Under the pieces are notes generated by a model. The model saw only the letters and a program-made list of their open reading frames with translations. It did no database searches and was not told the DNA's origin. From assembly GCA_029204225.1 (NCBI GenBank), contig CM055103.1, forward strand, positions 57,426,878-57,490,877: a stretch of 64,000 nt of DNA, given 5' to 3'. A program made the position numbers and the translations under genes. Position 1 is the first letter of the stretch. Each line of letters begins with the position of its first letter. Source of the stretch: Diphasiastrum complanatum (taxonomy: Eukaryota > Streptophyta > Lycopodiopsida > Lycopodiales > Lycopodiaceae). Shown in pieces: positions 43,294-53,914 of the stretch.

Positions 43294-43298
43294 AAGGC

Positions 43299-43436
43299 AC
43301 TTCGTCAATTCCTTTGGGCCGGGAAGCGTCCTCTTCTTCCTTGGTCTGTCTGCTCTGTCTCTACTGAGGATGGTGGCTAAGGTATCATGACCCTACAATT
43401 AAAAACCGCTCTTTGATCGTTTGCCGTCTTTTTGCT
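43299..43436 (+). pseudogene. LINE continuation after the solo LTR
   Basis: The frame reads LRQFLWAGKRPLLPWSVCS, then TEDGG and, after a stop, GIMTLQLKTAL. This is the region after RT in L1-type LINEs (FlWgg...). It ends at the 3' edge of the gag fragment on the other strand. Confidence 0.75.
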
Positions 43437-44080
43437 TGATCACTGCTTCCCTCTCCTTCGTCTCTCATCAGCGTCAAGACTGACAACTTTGTCGAATGTC
43501 ATATCTGGTAGACTCAGTATGAGCATTCTCAGCGGCTGATAGGACGTCAGTAGAGATTTCATGAAGTACATCAGCTGCTGTGGTGCTGGGACTTGGTGCT
43601 CCTGTCCTAATGCAGTGAGTTGAGCGAAGACCGTTCTGATCTTCTCAACATGTTGATCTAATTGGTTGCCATCCCACCGTATGGATTGCAGCTGATTGTG
43701 AAAGTGCATGACTGAAGCTGCAGTCCTCACTTCATACTTTGGCTTTAATCTTTCCCACGCTGCATGGCTGCTTTCACAATCTTCAATTTGCATGAGTAGA
43801 TCTTCATTTATGGAAACGATGATCGCCATTGCGCGCTCATCCTTTCTGATCCATTCAGCTCTCCTCGGGTCTCCCTCTGGACGCTGCACCTCTGGGAGCT
43901 CAATCACCGACCAGATGCCTTTGTCCTTCAGGAGTGTTTTGATTTTGAATTTTCAGATTCTGTAATTTGCACCATCAAGACTGATTGCTACTTTGGTCTG
44001 GATTGTCGTAGCCATATTGTGTTGTCTAGAAGAATCACTGCTGGGATATGAATAGTGATAACCTATAGGCTCTGATACCA
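43437..44080 (-). pseudogene. Copia gag (UBN2-type) and PBS
   Basis: The minus-strand frame 43907-43440 reads RKDERAMAIIVSINEDLLMQI...CESSHAAWERLKPKYE...LTALGQEHQVPAPQQLMYFMKSL...LDADERRRR, the standard copia gag core. The PBS TGGTATCAGAGCC is at 44080-44068, immediately after the LTR. The zinc knuckle and pol are absent, so the element is 3' truncated against the LINE. Confidence 0.88.
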
Positions 44081-44811
44081 TGTCGCGGAAGCTTTTTCGT
44101 TTCGTGTTCGTCCACCCTCTTCTGATTCGCGAACAATTTTCTGTCTTTGAATTTTCTTTTCGTGCGGAAGCTCTTACGAGATCCCAGACACTCGACTACG
44201 CATCACAGAACATATTTTATTCTAGCAATCAAGAGACACAGCACAAGGCCAAGAGATACACGAAATAGAGTGACTATATTGTCAGTGTCTCACTCGTTGG
44301 TGAAATGTCTCTCTACTCTTTCGCTGTGTTCTGCTCGTTGGCAGACTTTCATGCACAACTATGGTATTTTTGCTTTCTTACTCTATTCGCTACGTCACTC
44401 TTTGTTTCTTACAAATCTCTGTAAAATTGTCATTACTTTTTCTCTCTTTTTGGTTATGATCCAGAGAGGATCGTTTATACCTCCAATGTGTGGAGTTTAC
44501 AAGATAGCTAAACGTAGAATCACAAGACTAGTTAACGCTAATCAACTAGTTAGTTAGTCTCCGTCGTTGCTATTCGTTTCAGCTGGGCATGAAGCCCATT
44601 GGGCTGCCAGCTGGTAGCATGAAAGATTTCTCTTCGTGTGTTTTTGTTCTTTTCGTAGTTTTCGTTTTGCGTCCATTTTGCGCTTTGCGGTCCTGAAGGT
44701 ATGTATACGATTCACGATTGATTCGCAAATAGTTCGTGCTTCGAGTCGAAGACACGTTGACTGTCGCGAATTGTTCTCGTTCAACCTTCGTGTCTTGTTC
44801 GTGCTGCGACA
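44081..44811 (-). repeat. Copia 5' LTR (minus orientation)
   Basis: This 731-bp segment reads TGTCGC... to ...GCGACA on the minus strand, a perfect 6-bp terminal inversion, and is followed by the PBS. It is rich in CGAA motifs, like the solo LTR to its left, but belongs to a different family. Confidence 0.8.
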
Positions 44812-45129
44812 AAGTTGAAGAGTTTTACCATTTCTGACAAATTTTCATTACTTGGCCTATCATATTCTTACCTGCTCTCTTCCGCTACTTGCTAAATGGC
44901 ACAGATTTTGCACATGTTCAGTCATTGGAGATGGTTCACCCTCCCTTTTTCCTTCGTTGGGACTCCTTAGTTATCAATCGTTGGGGACAGTCCCCCTTCC
45001 CTTTTTCCGTCATTGGGGATCCTTAGTTATGGTTACTGGTTTACCCCGTCGGGGTGTTGACTTATTGGCTTGTATAGCTCTCCATGTACTCTACATTTGT
45101 GAAAATATATTAGTTTTTTGTTGACTTGC

Positions 45130-45169
<40 letters not shown>

Positions 45170-45555
45170 AGTTTATTAATTTATACATTTTATATATATC
45201 TGATAATTCTTAAAATTTTGCCAACAAAAAATAACTTAAACTTATGTTAATGTTATGGAAAAACCTAGATCTCAATGATCCAATTTAATTACTTTATTAT
45301 CATTTTTTTATGATTTCTAGTCTTGACATCAATTTTTTTTTTGTAAAAGATTAAGTTACTATTAGATCCACAAATGTACATAAGAAAAGTTCGAAAATCA
45401 ACTCAGCCGAGAAAGTCCATCCGAAGAAGAGAAAAAATATACAATAAGTAGAAGGACTATTTGCACACCACGCAAGGGATGCAGTCCTGCCTAAGTACAA
45501 GAATGTAAACAAGTAACTACTAAAGCAAATATGTGGCAAACTGAAAGTAGCTAGC
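44812..45555. repeat. Unassigned stretch with small repeats and a TA/TG microsatellite
   Basis: Diverged direct repeats of CATTGG(A/G)GAT...CTCCCTTTTTCC(T/G)TC lie at about 44923-45025. A (TA)n(TG)n tract spans about 45130-45169. No gene. Confidence 0.7.
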
Positions 45556-47074
45556 AGCCGACGGAGGAGTGGAGGAACCATCAAAAACCATATGATTTCG
45601 CCTTATCCAAAGCTTACATAGCATATCCACCCTATAGACATGCCAGGGAAAAAAAAAAAAGGGAGCTTACAGGCATGTGAGGGGAATCACCCAACAGAAC
45701 AGTATCAACAGAGAGCTAAGGAAGGCGCACCCACCGGCTGAGAAAAAAGCAAAGTCTACCCAAAGGTGCCTACTGCAATGAAAAAATAAGTGCTCAATAG
45801 ATTCCTCTTGCAACTAACAAATCGGACACAGGCGATTAGTGAGGAAGGGCCACTTGCCACGGAAGGGGAGGAAATTGGCGACAATACAGTAAGCAAGGTA
45901 ATGGAGCTTGCCACAGGGATAGAATTGGTAGTGGTGAACCTGGCGCTCCAGACAGGGGCCGGGTCAGACTGGCCCCAATTGGTGTCAAAGTAAGATGGAA
46001 GGAGAGAAGGGTTGCCTCCATGATGAGCTTTAGAATAGGCGAGGAGGGAAGGGAAAAGAGGAGGCTTCCAACCATGCAACAGTGGAGAGTGATCAAGGGT
46101 AATCCGAACGCCAAGAATCGCAAGGGAAGCAAGCTCCAGAAGGTAACGTTCATTGACAGAAAGAGAGACTTGGGTAGAGAGGCCCTTAGTGGCTAGGTCG
46201 AGGCATAGGCGAGGATGTGAAGAAAACCAAGGACGAGAGTTTGGAGGGAATAGAGCAAACATCCATATAGACTCGTCAGGTGGGAGGGGGGCCACAGAGG
46301 ACCAATGAAAGAGGGAGAAGAGGTCCAGGAGGGCAAGGGCCAACTTTTTTGAGGATGAAGGGCAATTTCAAGCAAAACCATCCACCGAAGCCGAGAAGAC
46401 GAGGTGATGAGGGAAGTTAGAAGACGAGCGACCAAAGATTTATTTTTGAGAAGAGGATACGAGATATTCCCAATCCGCCGTCAACAACCGGAGCGATAAC
46501 AACGCCCAATGGAGAATGAGGCTATTTCCCCGCCCACAGAAAGTGGCGAAGCAAGCGGGTAATAGCAACAAGAAGGGAGCGAGTGCTAATAAAAACATAA
46601 GAGAAAAAGACAAGACAAGTGGAGAAGATATGAAGAACGAAAAGGGCACAACAATGAAGGACATATACTGGGGTTCCCAAGGTGCTAGCTTAGCAATAAA
46701 GGAATCGAGGAACCCAGCAGAGCGCTGGGCAGAAGAAAGGTGCAAGCCAAAAGTTATTCCCAAACCTCGAGTGATTGTGCCATGGGGAACAAGCCAAAAG
46801 GTGTTCCCAAAACTCGGGTGATTGTGCCATGGGGAACGATGTGTGAATGCCTAGAGTGCAAGCCCAAGAAGGAACCTTGGACATAATAACATGAAGTTCA
46901 AATTTTGCCAGAATTGAGCCGGGAAGAGGAGAGGAGCAATAGCAAAACTCTGAAAATATAGCGAGGGAGTGAACATGAGATTCAGAAAGCAAGAAAGAGA
47001 GCATAACGTCATCAACAAAAAGTCAATGGGAGAGAGGGCCCACAAGAGAATAAACAGGGGAGACAAATCGACGA

Positions 47075-47128
<54 letters not shown>

Positions 47129-47200
47129 GAGATGAAGGTTTCGAGGGAGGGGCTTAGTTGCAATAGCAAAGAGGAGAGGGGAACGGGATAACATCAATTT
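45556..47200 (-). pseudogene. Second LINE copy, RT end and zf-RVT region
   Basis: On the minus strand the broken frames read PLLFAIATKPLP (about 47180), then DFLLMTL around the FADD region, LSFLLSESHVHSLA...FCYCSS and later IEHLFFHCSRHLW (about 45815-45775). The last is the zf-RVT HxxxC end of plant LINEs. Text similar to LFREFCYCSSSLLNYWKSELHVI of the first LINE marks the same family. A (GA)n microsatellite (47076-47124) and many frameshifts interrupt it. Confidence 0.82.
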
Positions 47201-47204
47201 TCAT

Positions 47205-48188
47205 TGTGAAAGCTAAATCCTATTCTTAACTATTAAGCCATCAAGAGTAGCGATCAAGAGTAAGAGAAGCCTCCACTTGAGGCGCGTTGTTAATACAAGT
47301 TTTTAAAGCCATTTATGTCAAAAAAAGAATATACATTAGTCACATATATACTTTCATTACCCATCAAGATATGCAAAGGCCTCCTCATCATTTTTCTAAA
47401 ATATGCCTATGAACCATAACTTTCACATTATTACATTATTTCAATTAACCTACCATCTTTTTATGCAAATAATTTTGCAAATTGTTGCGAATTGATAGTA
47501 TTTCATTGAAATGGCAATGTTTTGGCAAACACTATTATAATTTTATCGACTAAACCAAACTCATCAATCAACCCTTTGACTCCACTTATAATTTCCAGAT
47601 CGTTGGCTTCAATTTGTCACAAGTATGGAGTTAGCTTGATGAATTAAGAAAATTTACCTAATCAAATAACTCAACTTCTTTGTAAGGATAAAAGCTGACA
47701 ATTGACCTCAAACAATCAACAAAAACAACATTCCGTCAAAGTTCCTCAACAATCTACTCCTAGCCTGTATAAAGAATTTACCTCCATAATTGACCTCAAA
47801 ATTCACAATTTATCTGCTTATAAACAGTTTTTTTACATAATCTCTCAACCTTCAAATAAATCTAGCTTGTCACTTCCTAGAATAGTCTAGTCTTCTTAAA
47901 TAGTTTATAAAATTCTTAACTTGTTTGCAGACATTTATCTCCCATTAATAATACGTTTTGAAATTACCATATGATGTTACCAGTCTATGATAGTCGTGCT
48001 ATAATTCGTCTCACTATATTTGTAGTCAATTCTTCAATTGTCAGTCGCAGCTCCTCAAAATTGGTTAACAGTTTTATATGGTAAAGGTCGAGAGTCTTGA
48101 CCAAACCAGTACAACCTCAATACCGAGGTGAATTGGATAACAATCGAAGCCACTGTAATTGAAATGTACAGATCAGTTTTAAAAGGAT
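47205..48188. other. Intergenic, nothing recognised
   Basis: AT-rich spacer without gene or element signatures. Confidence 0.45.
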
Positions 48189-48204
48189 TGTGATTGCAAC
48201 AATG

Positions 48205-48290
48205 CTTCTTGGTTTCCAAGGGGAGGCTCGAACCTGGGATCAAAGAAACTTTGGATGCCAAGCCAACCAACTGAGCCAACCCCGTTGGCT
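48205..48290 (-). mobile_element. tRNA-only retroposon, 86 bp (copy A)
   Basis: On the minus strand it starts AGCCAACGGGGTTGGCTCAG, has an A-box-like TGGCTCAGTTGG and B box GGTTCGAGCC, and ends CCAAGAAG. It is flanked by the 16-bp direct repeat TGTGATTGCAACAATG (48189-48204 and 48291-48306). Confidence 0.85.
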
Positions 48291-48306
48291 TGTGATTGCA
48301 ACAATG

Positions 48307-48391
48307 CTTCTTGGTTTTCAAGGGGAGGCTCGAACCTGGGACCAAAGAAACTTTGGATGCCAAGCTAACCAGTTGAGCCAACCCCGTTGGG
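48307..48391 (-). mobile_element. tRNA-only retroposon, 85 bp (copy B), tandem to copy A
   Basis: Same body as copy A with four or five substitutions. It shares the middle direct repeat and has another at 48392-48407, so three copies of the 16-mer alternate with two elements. This could be two insertions at one site, or one insertion later duplicated with its flank. Confidence 0.85.
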
Positions 48392-48409
48392 TGTGATTGC
48401 AACAATGAC

Positions 48410-49815
48410 ATAAGATTATCTAAAACCTCACAATTATCTGGTTAGTGAGACTACGTTAAGAGCTGAAAAGAGGGGAGCAGTTTACCACAGCACGAAGCTA
48501 TGGAATATATGCTTTTACTCGAACTCAGCATGACAAATTTATTCGAATATTAACAAAAACTAGGCTAAAATCTTGTTTTAGATCATTTCTATAATTGGTT
48601 TGCTGTTTGAACTCAAGGCATAAGACATCAGCACAATATGTTCCAAACTCACCAGGCAATGCCACATCAGCTTTGGTATATTAGATCACGATTGTCTCTG
48701 CCCTTTTGATGCCACCAGATTCCAATTTACAATCTCCAAAATGCTCGCAGAATTTTTAATTATTTCACATTGGAAGTCTGTCAAACTTCCAACACACCAG
48801 GTTAAAGTCGCTCCAAATTTATATGTTGAATAGTTCTTTAGCCCAGAAGATTCTACAATGCTTATTCTTTAGGCGTTAGAAGTGTATTGGCCCGAAACGA
48901 ATCTTTTCCAACAACCCACATAAATACACGTATTTAATTCAAGCGGATATTTTAAGCGCGACTAAAACAGACAAATGCACTGACATGAAGAAATCACTGT
49001 GCAACTACTCACCATTCGTTCATTTATAGAAAAATATAAACAGATTTGGCTTTACTTCCATTGACTTGCACAGTCACATTAGGAATCGACGTCGTGACGA
49101 CAAAGCGAACTTCAATTCTACATAAAATTCCTTTGGATAAGAAAAGAAAGCAAACATAGTGGGACTTAATCCATCTGCAAGATATAATGTGTAACAGATC
49201 AGCTACTACACTTTTTTTTCTATCACTATATGACAAATTGGTGGGCAAGAACATAGTCATCTTTGCCCCCATTAACAAGAAACGTGTCCAATATATTAAG
49301 GGCATTTACGTAAAACGAAAATACTTGTCTATTTTCATAGAACAGTCTTTTCTCACAATTGTCCCCCACTTAAATGGTGCTGCACAGTTGAAACTTGTTG
49401 CTCAAGGATTCTGGCTACAAAATCAACAGCACCTGTCAAATCTTGGACAATAGGACCAGCAGCAACCTCCAAAATTAACATGCAACTCTCATCAATTGAT
49501 AATAAACCTCCAAAAATAAACCTGTTCGTCTGAATAAAACTCGCTGCATCAATCAAGATCTCGATGATGAGGAGTCACTACAAGCTTCAAATCTAAAAAG
49601 CTGTACATTATCCTTTCCTATCTACAAAATTATACATTCCATACACATTTGAACAATAATATGCCAATTCTTGCGATTGAGCTGAAGTAGTTCCCGACTG
49701 CAAACTTCCACGGTCAGATCTAATCCAAAGATGAGTTTCGAGATGGTTGAAAGTAATAATGATCCAAAAATGCAAACGTAAAAAAAGGTTCGAAGCCATT
49801 TAGAACATCCAAGGC
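48410..49815. other. Region downstream of the zinc-finger gene
   Basis: The part next to 49815 should include the 3' UTR of the minus-strand gene. A 67-aa minus-strand ORF (49353-49556) has no known domain. No transposon is seen. Confidence 0.45.
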
Positions 49816-51657
49816 TTACTCCAAAACAAGATCATTCACCCAACCAAGATCGGGACTCTCTTCACAATCAACGCAGTTCTCTGTCTCGGCCACTTTACCA
49901 TATATTTCGGCTCGAAGGGCTTTGCCAGATTCTACCCGTTCTACTCTTCCTTCATCCTCTTCGATGGCGTCTGTATCCCATACATTATCAAATGCAGAGA
50001 CTCGATTGGAAGTGCGGCTCAGGGGAGAAGGTGCTGATGCGTGTGGAGAAGTATGCTGGAGCCAGATCTGATTTGCGCCTTTGAGCTCCAACTGCTGAAG
50101 AGCTGCGACCAGATCAGTCACGGATTTCCTAGAAGGGGAGGCGGCCATTCCTGCGGGTGATGGCGGGGCAGAAGAGAAAGATTTGTAAAATGACTTTTGT
50201 GCAAGACTGGAAAGTGCTGAAGTAGGCACTGAATTGAACTGTCTTTGAGTAAAGGAAGAAGCTGCATCCGTCTGAGCAGCGGCGAGGAGAGCTTGAAAGC
50301 GAGGCAAATTTGACTGAGTAGGAGAATGAATAGCAGAATGAGGCAGCAGACCGCGAGCAGCAGCAGCTATAGGCACTGTAGGAGACAAAGGCCCATGCCA
50401 ACTGTGAGGCGAGACAGGAGAGGACTGAGAAGGCGAAAGGGGAGGTGAAATGCTGGGTGGAGAATGCGGCATACCAGCCAGCGTAGAAATGGGAGAGACA
50501 TGGGAAGCGGCACTGCAAATGTGATGAACACGCGGAGATCCTCCATTTGTACGTGCTCTATCAAAAGATCCATGTCCCCTCGTGCTCCCAAGCACATCGA
50601 AAGGCGTTGTACTTCCGTCAAAAGAATCTCCCATGTAAGAACTACCTGATAAATACGCCTTCAAAGAGCTTATACTTGGCTGAACATCATAAGATCCACC
50701 ATTCCTAAACGCAGAATTAGCCGCTTGTGCGGCAGCCGGCAAGAGACGAAGCTGTTCTGTAGTGTGAGCAAAGAAACAAACCCTGCGAGTGCAATTCCTG
50801 CCGTCTTTGCAAGGCTGAGTACGATACCGAGCAGGATGAAGCCAACACTCGAATACGCCGTGTGCAAATTCACAAGCATCGCCTCGTCTGCAGTTGCCTT
50901 TCCTGAAATCTGGACAGGCAGTACCTGAATAATGGAACCTGCGAGGATCTCTTCTCCTCGCTTTCTCACCGGGATGAGCAAATGGACACTCAGTCCAGTC
51001 ATGACTCCTGCCCCTCGTGCACCTGCGCACTTTGAACTCGAACATCCGAAACTCATCACATGCATAGATATCATCTGCCGTCCAGCAATCCTCGCTGGCT
51101 AAGGAGGCCAAGTACTTACTGAAAGACGAAGCCACAGTTGGCGAGGTAGGCGATCCACTTTGGGAGCCATCAGTCGAAAGGGAAGTTGTCCCCGCAACAT
51201 CCTTTAGTTCGCAGAAAAAGCCTCCCAACATAAATCCGTTGTTGGATCCTGAGAAACAAGAGCCATCTGCGCTACTCTCAAGAGGATCTGACCAAGATAA
51301 TTCATAATCTTCAAGTTCCGCAACTCCGTCGTCTACATTTACATCTATGGACAGGGGGGATCGGGCCTCGTCACTGAAGCTGGCATGACCTGTTGCTTCT
51401 TTCATGGGACCGCTGCTACAAACATTGTGCTTTAGAGGCAAAGTCCGGGGAATGCAAGATGGAAGATCAAGAACCTTACTTCTCTCCGAGGTTGTGAAAG
51501 AATTGCCACAAATAGGTGAAAATGAACCCGAAGTCCAATTCGAATCTTGCAAGGTGGAACTGGCAACAGAACCTTGTGAACAGTAGGCATCTGATATCGG
51601 CAATGTAGTTACGCTCTCACAAGAGAACCCCGGATCTTGTAACAGGAGTCCTGGCAT
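49816..51657 (-). CDS. Arginine-rich tandem CCCH zinc-finger protein (RR-TZF), 613 aa
   Basis: A single uninterrupted frame starts at [10 protein letters not shown]. The Ser-rich N-terminus (1-190) leads to an arginine-rich CHCH motif at 213-228 (C-x5-H-x4-C-x3-H). Then come two CCCH fingers: C-x7-C-x5-C-x3-H (248-266), a 16-residue linker, and C-x5-C-x4-C-x3-H (283-298), exactly the plant RR-TZF spacing. The C-terminus is Ser/Pro/Ala-rich with [15 protein letters not shown] and ends [13 protein letters not shown], like larger family members. Ankyrin repeats are absent. Plant RR-TZFs bind RNA, shuttle to cytoplasmic granules and act in ABA, gibberellin and stress responses. A TTTCTTAG at 51675-51668 just before the start suggests a 5' UTR intron. 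The first ATG is used; no earlier in-frame ATG was seen. Confidence 0.93.
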   Translation of the reverse strand: MPGLLLQDPGFSCESVTTLPISDAYCSQGSVASSTLQDSNWTSGSFSPICGNSFTTSERSKVLDLPSCIPRTLPLKHNVCSSGPMKEATGHASFSDEARSPLSIDVNVDDGVAELEDYELSWSDPLESSADGSCFSGSNNGFMLGGFFCELKDVAGTTSLSTDGSQSGSPTSPTVASSFSKYLASLASEDCWTADDIYACDEFRMFEFKVRRCTRGRSHDWTECPFAHPGEKARRRDPRRFHYSGTACPDFRKGNCRRGDACEFAHGVFECWLHPARYRTQPCKDGRNCTRRVCFFAHTTEQLRLLPAAAQAANSAFRNGGSYDVQPSISSLKAYLSGSSYMGDSFDGSTTPFDVLGSTRGHGSFDRARTNGGSPRVHHICSAASHVSPISTLAGMPHSPPSISPPLSPSQSSPVSPHSWHGPLSPTVPIAAAARGLLPHSAIHSPTQSNLPRFQALLAAAQTDAASSFTQRQFNSVPTSALSSLAQKSFYKSFSSAPPSPAGMAASPSRKSVTDLVAALQQLELKGANQIWLQHTSPHASAPSPLSRTSNRVSAFDNVWDTDAIEEDEGRVERVESGKALRAEIYGKVAETENCVDCEESPDLGWVNDLVLE

Positions 51658-52400
51658 ACTTACACACCTAAGAAAAAGATAGACGTTACTAGAAGCAACT
51701 TATAATGTCAAGGTTTTGCTTCATTATGTTCTTGGTAATGATACTCTTACATTCTCGTTCATGTTACAACAATTTTTAGATAGTAAAAAGATTTCCAAAG
51801 GCACTACTACCGTGTCGAGCACAATACAAAGTCTTCAGAAACACGAGCAAACCAATTTCACGTCTACATACATCAAAACATGGAAAAATGTACTAATTTC
51901 GGCTGCCATGAAAGATCAAGAACGCGAAACTGAGCAATTTTTCAAGGAAAGCAAGGATAAACACCACAAAAAATGCACATGAAAGAAAAAAATTTGGATC
52001 TGAGAAACACACGATGCCCACATAAACTCAGCATCAAACGAACTAGATCATACAAAGAATAATAACCAATCTTTACACAATAAATCGTAGCAAGACAGAT
52101 GTCTACACAGAACAAAACCAAGACGCAAATCAAAGCCACAAAAAGCAAATAACAGACAAAACTATGTGTCTTATTAGCTCAGGCGGTCAAGAAAACCCAT
52201 AAAAAATCCCTGCGTTGAAACACAACACGAGGAAACAGCGACCCCGACCCAGCCCTGAATAGAGATGGATCAATCCTTCACGCCCACGCAACAAAGACAG
52301 GAGAGGCAGGCAGGAACTCTCCTTCTTCCTCCTTAGCCATGGCTATGGCGGACAAGACTTCTTCGAAATTAAATAGACTTCTCCGCGATTAACCCGCCAT
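51658..52400 (-). other. Probable 5' UTR and leader intron of the RR-TZF gene
   Basis: A splice-acceptor-like TTTCTTAG lies about 10 bases before the start codon. T-rich sequence follows upstream on the minus strand, and a pyrimidine-rich leader candidate lies around 52200-52330. Exact exon ends cannot be fixed without transcripts. Confidence 0.45.
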
Positions 52401-52537
52401 CAACCGGCCACTAATCCCACTTATCGCTTAACCCACATGATTAGCACTAATCTACCCAGCTCTCTTCCTTCCCCCTTCCCTCTAAACCCGGCCCCCTTGT
52501 ATCTCCATCAAACGCAATAAACTAAATCTTCACACCG

Positions 52538-52845
52538 TTGGATTATATTCTAAGCGTTCTGATCTTGCCAGGTGTATAGACTTTAACCCATAGATCTATT
52601 GCCACGTAATACTACTCCACGTGGCAACAATCGAATTGATGAGACGTGTAGTCGCCCGTGCTCTGAAGCCACATCCATGGCACGCGGTGAGTTAAAAGCC
52701 CGTCACCGTTGGATTCCTTTTAGAATAATTCGATTCTGCCACGTGTACAAAATCTAACGAAAGAAAACTGTCCACGTGTAATAATTACACGTGGCATTAA
52801 TCCAACGGACCCCAGATTTTCGTGCTGTGAAGCGCACGTGGCAGG
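52538..52845 (-). promoter_or_regulatory. G-box/ABRE cluster upstream of the RR-TZF gene
   Basis: ACGT-core boxes: CCACGTGGC (52617-52625), GCCACGTGT (52738-52746), CCACGTGT (52772-52779), ACACGTGGC (52787-52795) and GCACGTGGC (52834-52842), plus GCCACGTAA (52601). The two central boxes form a near-perfect dyad around TAATAATTA. CCGTTGGAT occurs at 52540 and 52707 and inverted at 52801. Such clusters are typical of bZIP/ABA-responsive promoters; binding here is inferred. Confidence 0.7.
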
Positions 52846-52877
52846 CCCTTGCTAATTCCGGACTGCATACATATCAC

Positions 52878-52985
52878 GAAGGGCAGGTGAAGGGCGAAGG
52901 GCACTCGACGGGCGCCCTGCGGCCCTGTAGACAATCGCGAAGGGCAGGCGAAGGGCGAAGGGCGCTCGACGGGCGCCCTGCAGCC
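52878..52985. repeat. Two tandem GC-rich units
   Basis: GAAGGGCAGG(T/C)GAAGGGCG followed by AAGGGC(A/G)CTCGACGGGCGCC occurs at 52878 and 52938, offset by 60 bp. Confidence 0.9.
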
Positions 52986-53293
52986 CATCAGGCTTCTAGA
53001 AATTCCTGGAAATTCCGGCCTTCTAATTTGCACGCAAAAAATAGTTCCCCCAAAAAAAAGAAAAGAAAAAAAGGGCAGGCATGGCGGAAGCGGAGAGGCA
53101 CGTACGGTCTGCGCTGCCAAGTGGCGACCTGCATGCAAGGGTGAAGGAGAAGCCAACACCCGTCTGCGAGGCATTGGGCACTGGGTCCAATGGACCTAGG
53201 AGATCGGTGTGACCACATGACCATAAAGTGGGTATTGGACCCAGGAGGCCTCAAAGAATCTAGAGATATAGCAGAATGAACCGGCAAGGGGAA

Positions 53294-53313
53294 GGGGGGG
53301 GGGGGGGGGGGGG
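53294..53313. repeat. Poly-G run
   Basis: Twenty consecutive G residues on the plus strand. Confidence 0.95.
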
Positions 53314-53589
53314 TGGGGTCCGGTCCATTTAGAGCATTGGACCTCCTCCATCGGTGAGCGTTGGACTTTGGAGCCTGGCCCCTGGACCCATGGGGTGTGG
53401 GGGGCGTCACCATTCTTCTCTCGGGCCCTCCCATTCCAATCTTAATAAGATATGAAAGAATAATTTTTTGGAAAATCTTTTTAAGCTTTGTCGGGGTCTA
53501 AAACATAAACTCCAAATAGCTAGCAGTAAGAGGGGGAAGGTGTCTCTCCGAGGCTTTTCTGCCCAAGAAGGGCATCTGCTCTAGGGCTA

Positions 53590-53910
53590 AGCCATTCTTG
53601 GGCCAACATGCCCCAAAAAGGGGCCCTTCAGGCACCGAATTCTTGTTTTTTACATATTTTTTTGGAAAGGTTTTTTTACAAGCATCTTTCGAGCAAAAGG
53701 TGCGTGTAAAATTCGTAAAAAGTTTATGTGCACCTTCCGGTTCTGCCCATCATGGGCGGGGGGTTAAAAAAGGGGCTCTTCTTTGTCATATTTTTGTTTT
53801 TACATTTTTTTTGAACTTTTCCTTTTTTTTGTGTAAATATTTTTGACACATCTTCGGGGCGGAAGGTGCATTCAAAATCCGTAAAAAATTTAATTGCACC
53901 TTCAGGAACC
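53590..53910. repeat. Two diverged units with a conserved AAGGTGC/GCACCTT hairpin
   Basis: Each unit ends in AAGGTGC, about 26 bases containing CGTAAAAA, then GCACCTT (53697-53736 and 53863-53902). The arms are identical between units although the rest has diverged. Confidence 0.8.
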
Positions 53911-53914
53911 GAAA

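Noticed and set aside
50129-51074. Several ORFs of 84-134 aa overlapping the RR-TZF gene
   Set aside because: Other frames of a 613-aa gene with clear zinc fingers; no motif of their own.
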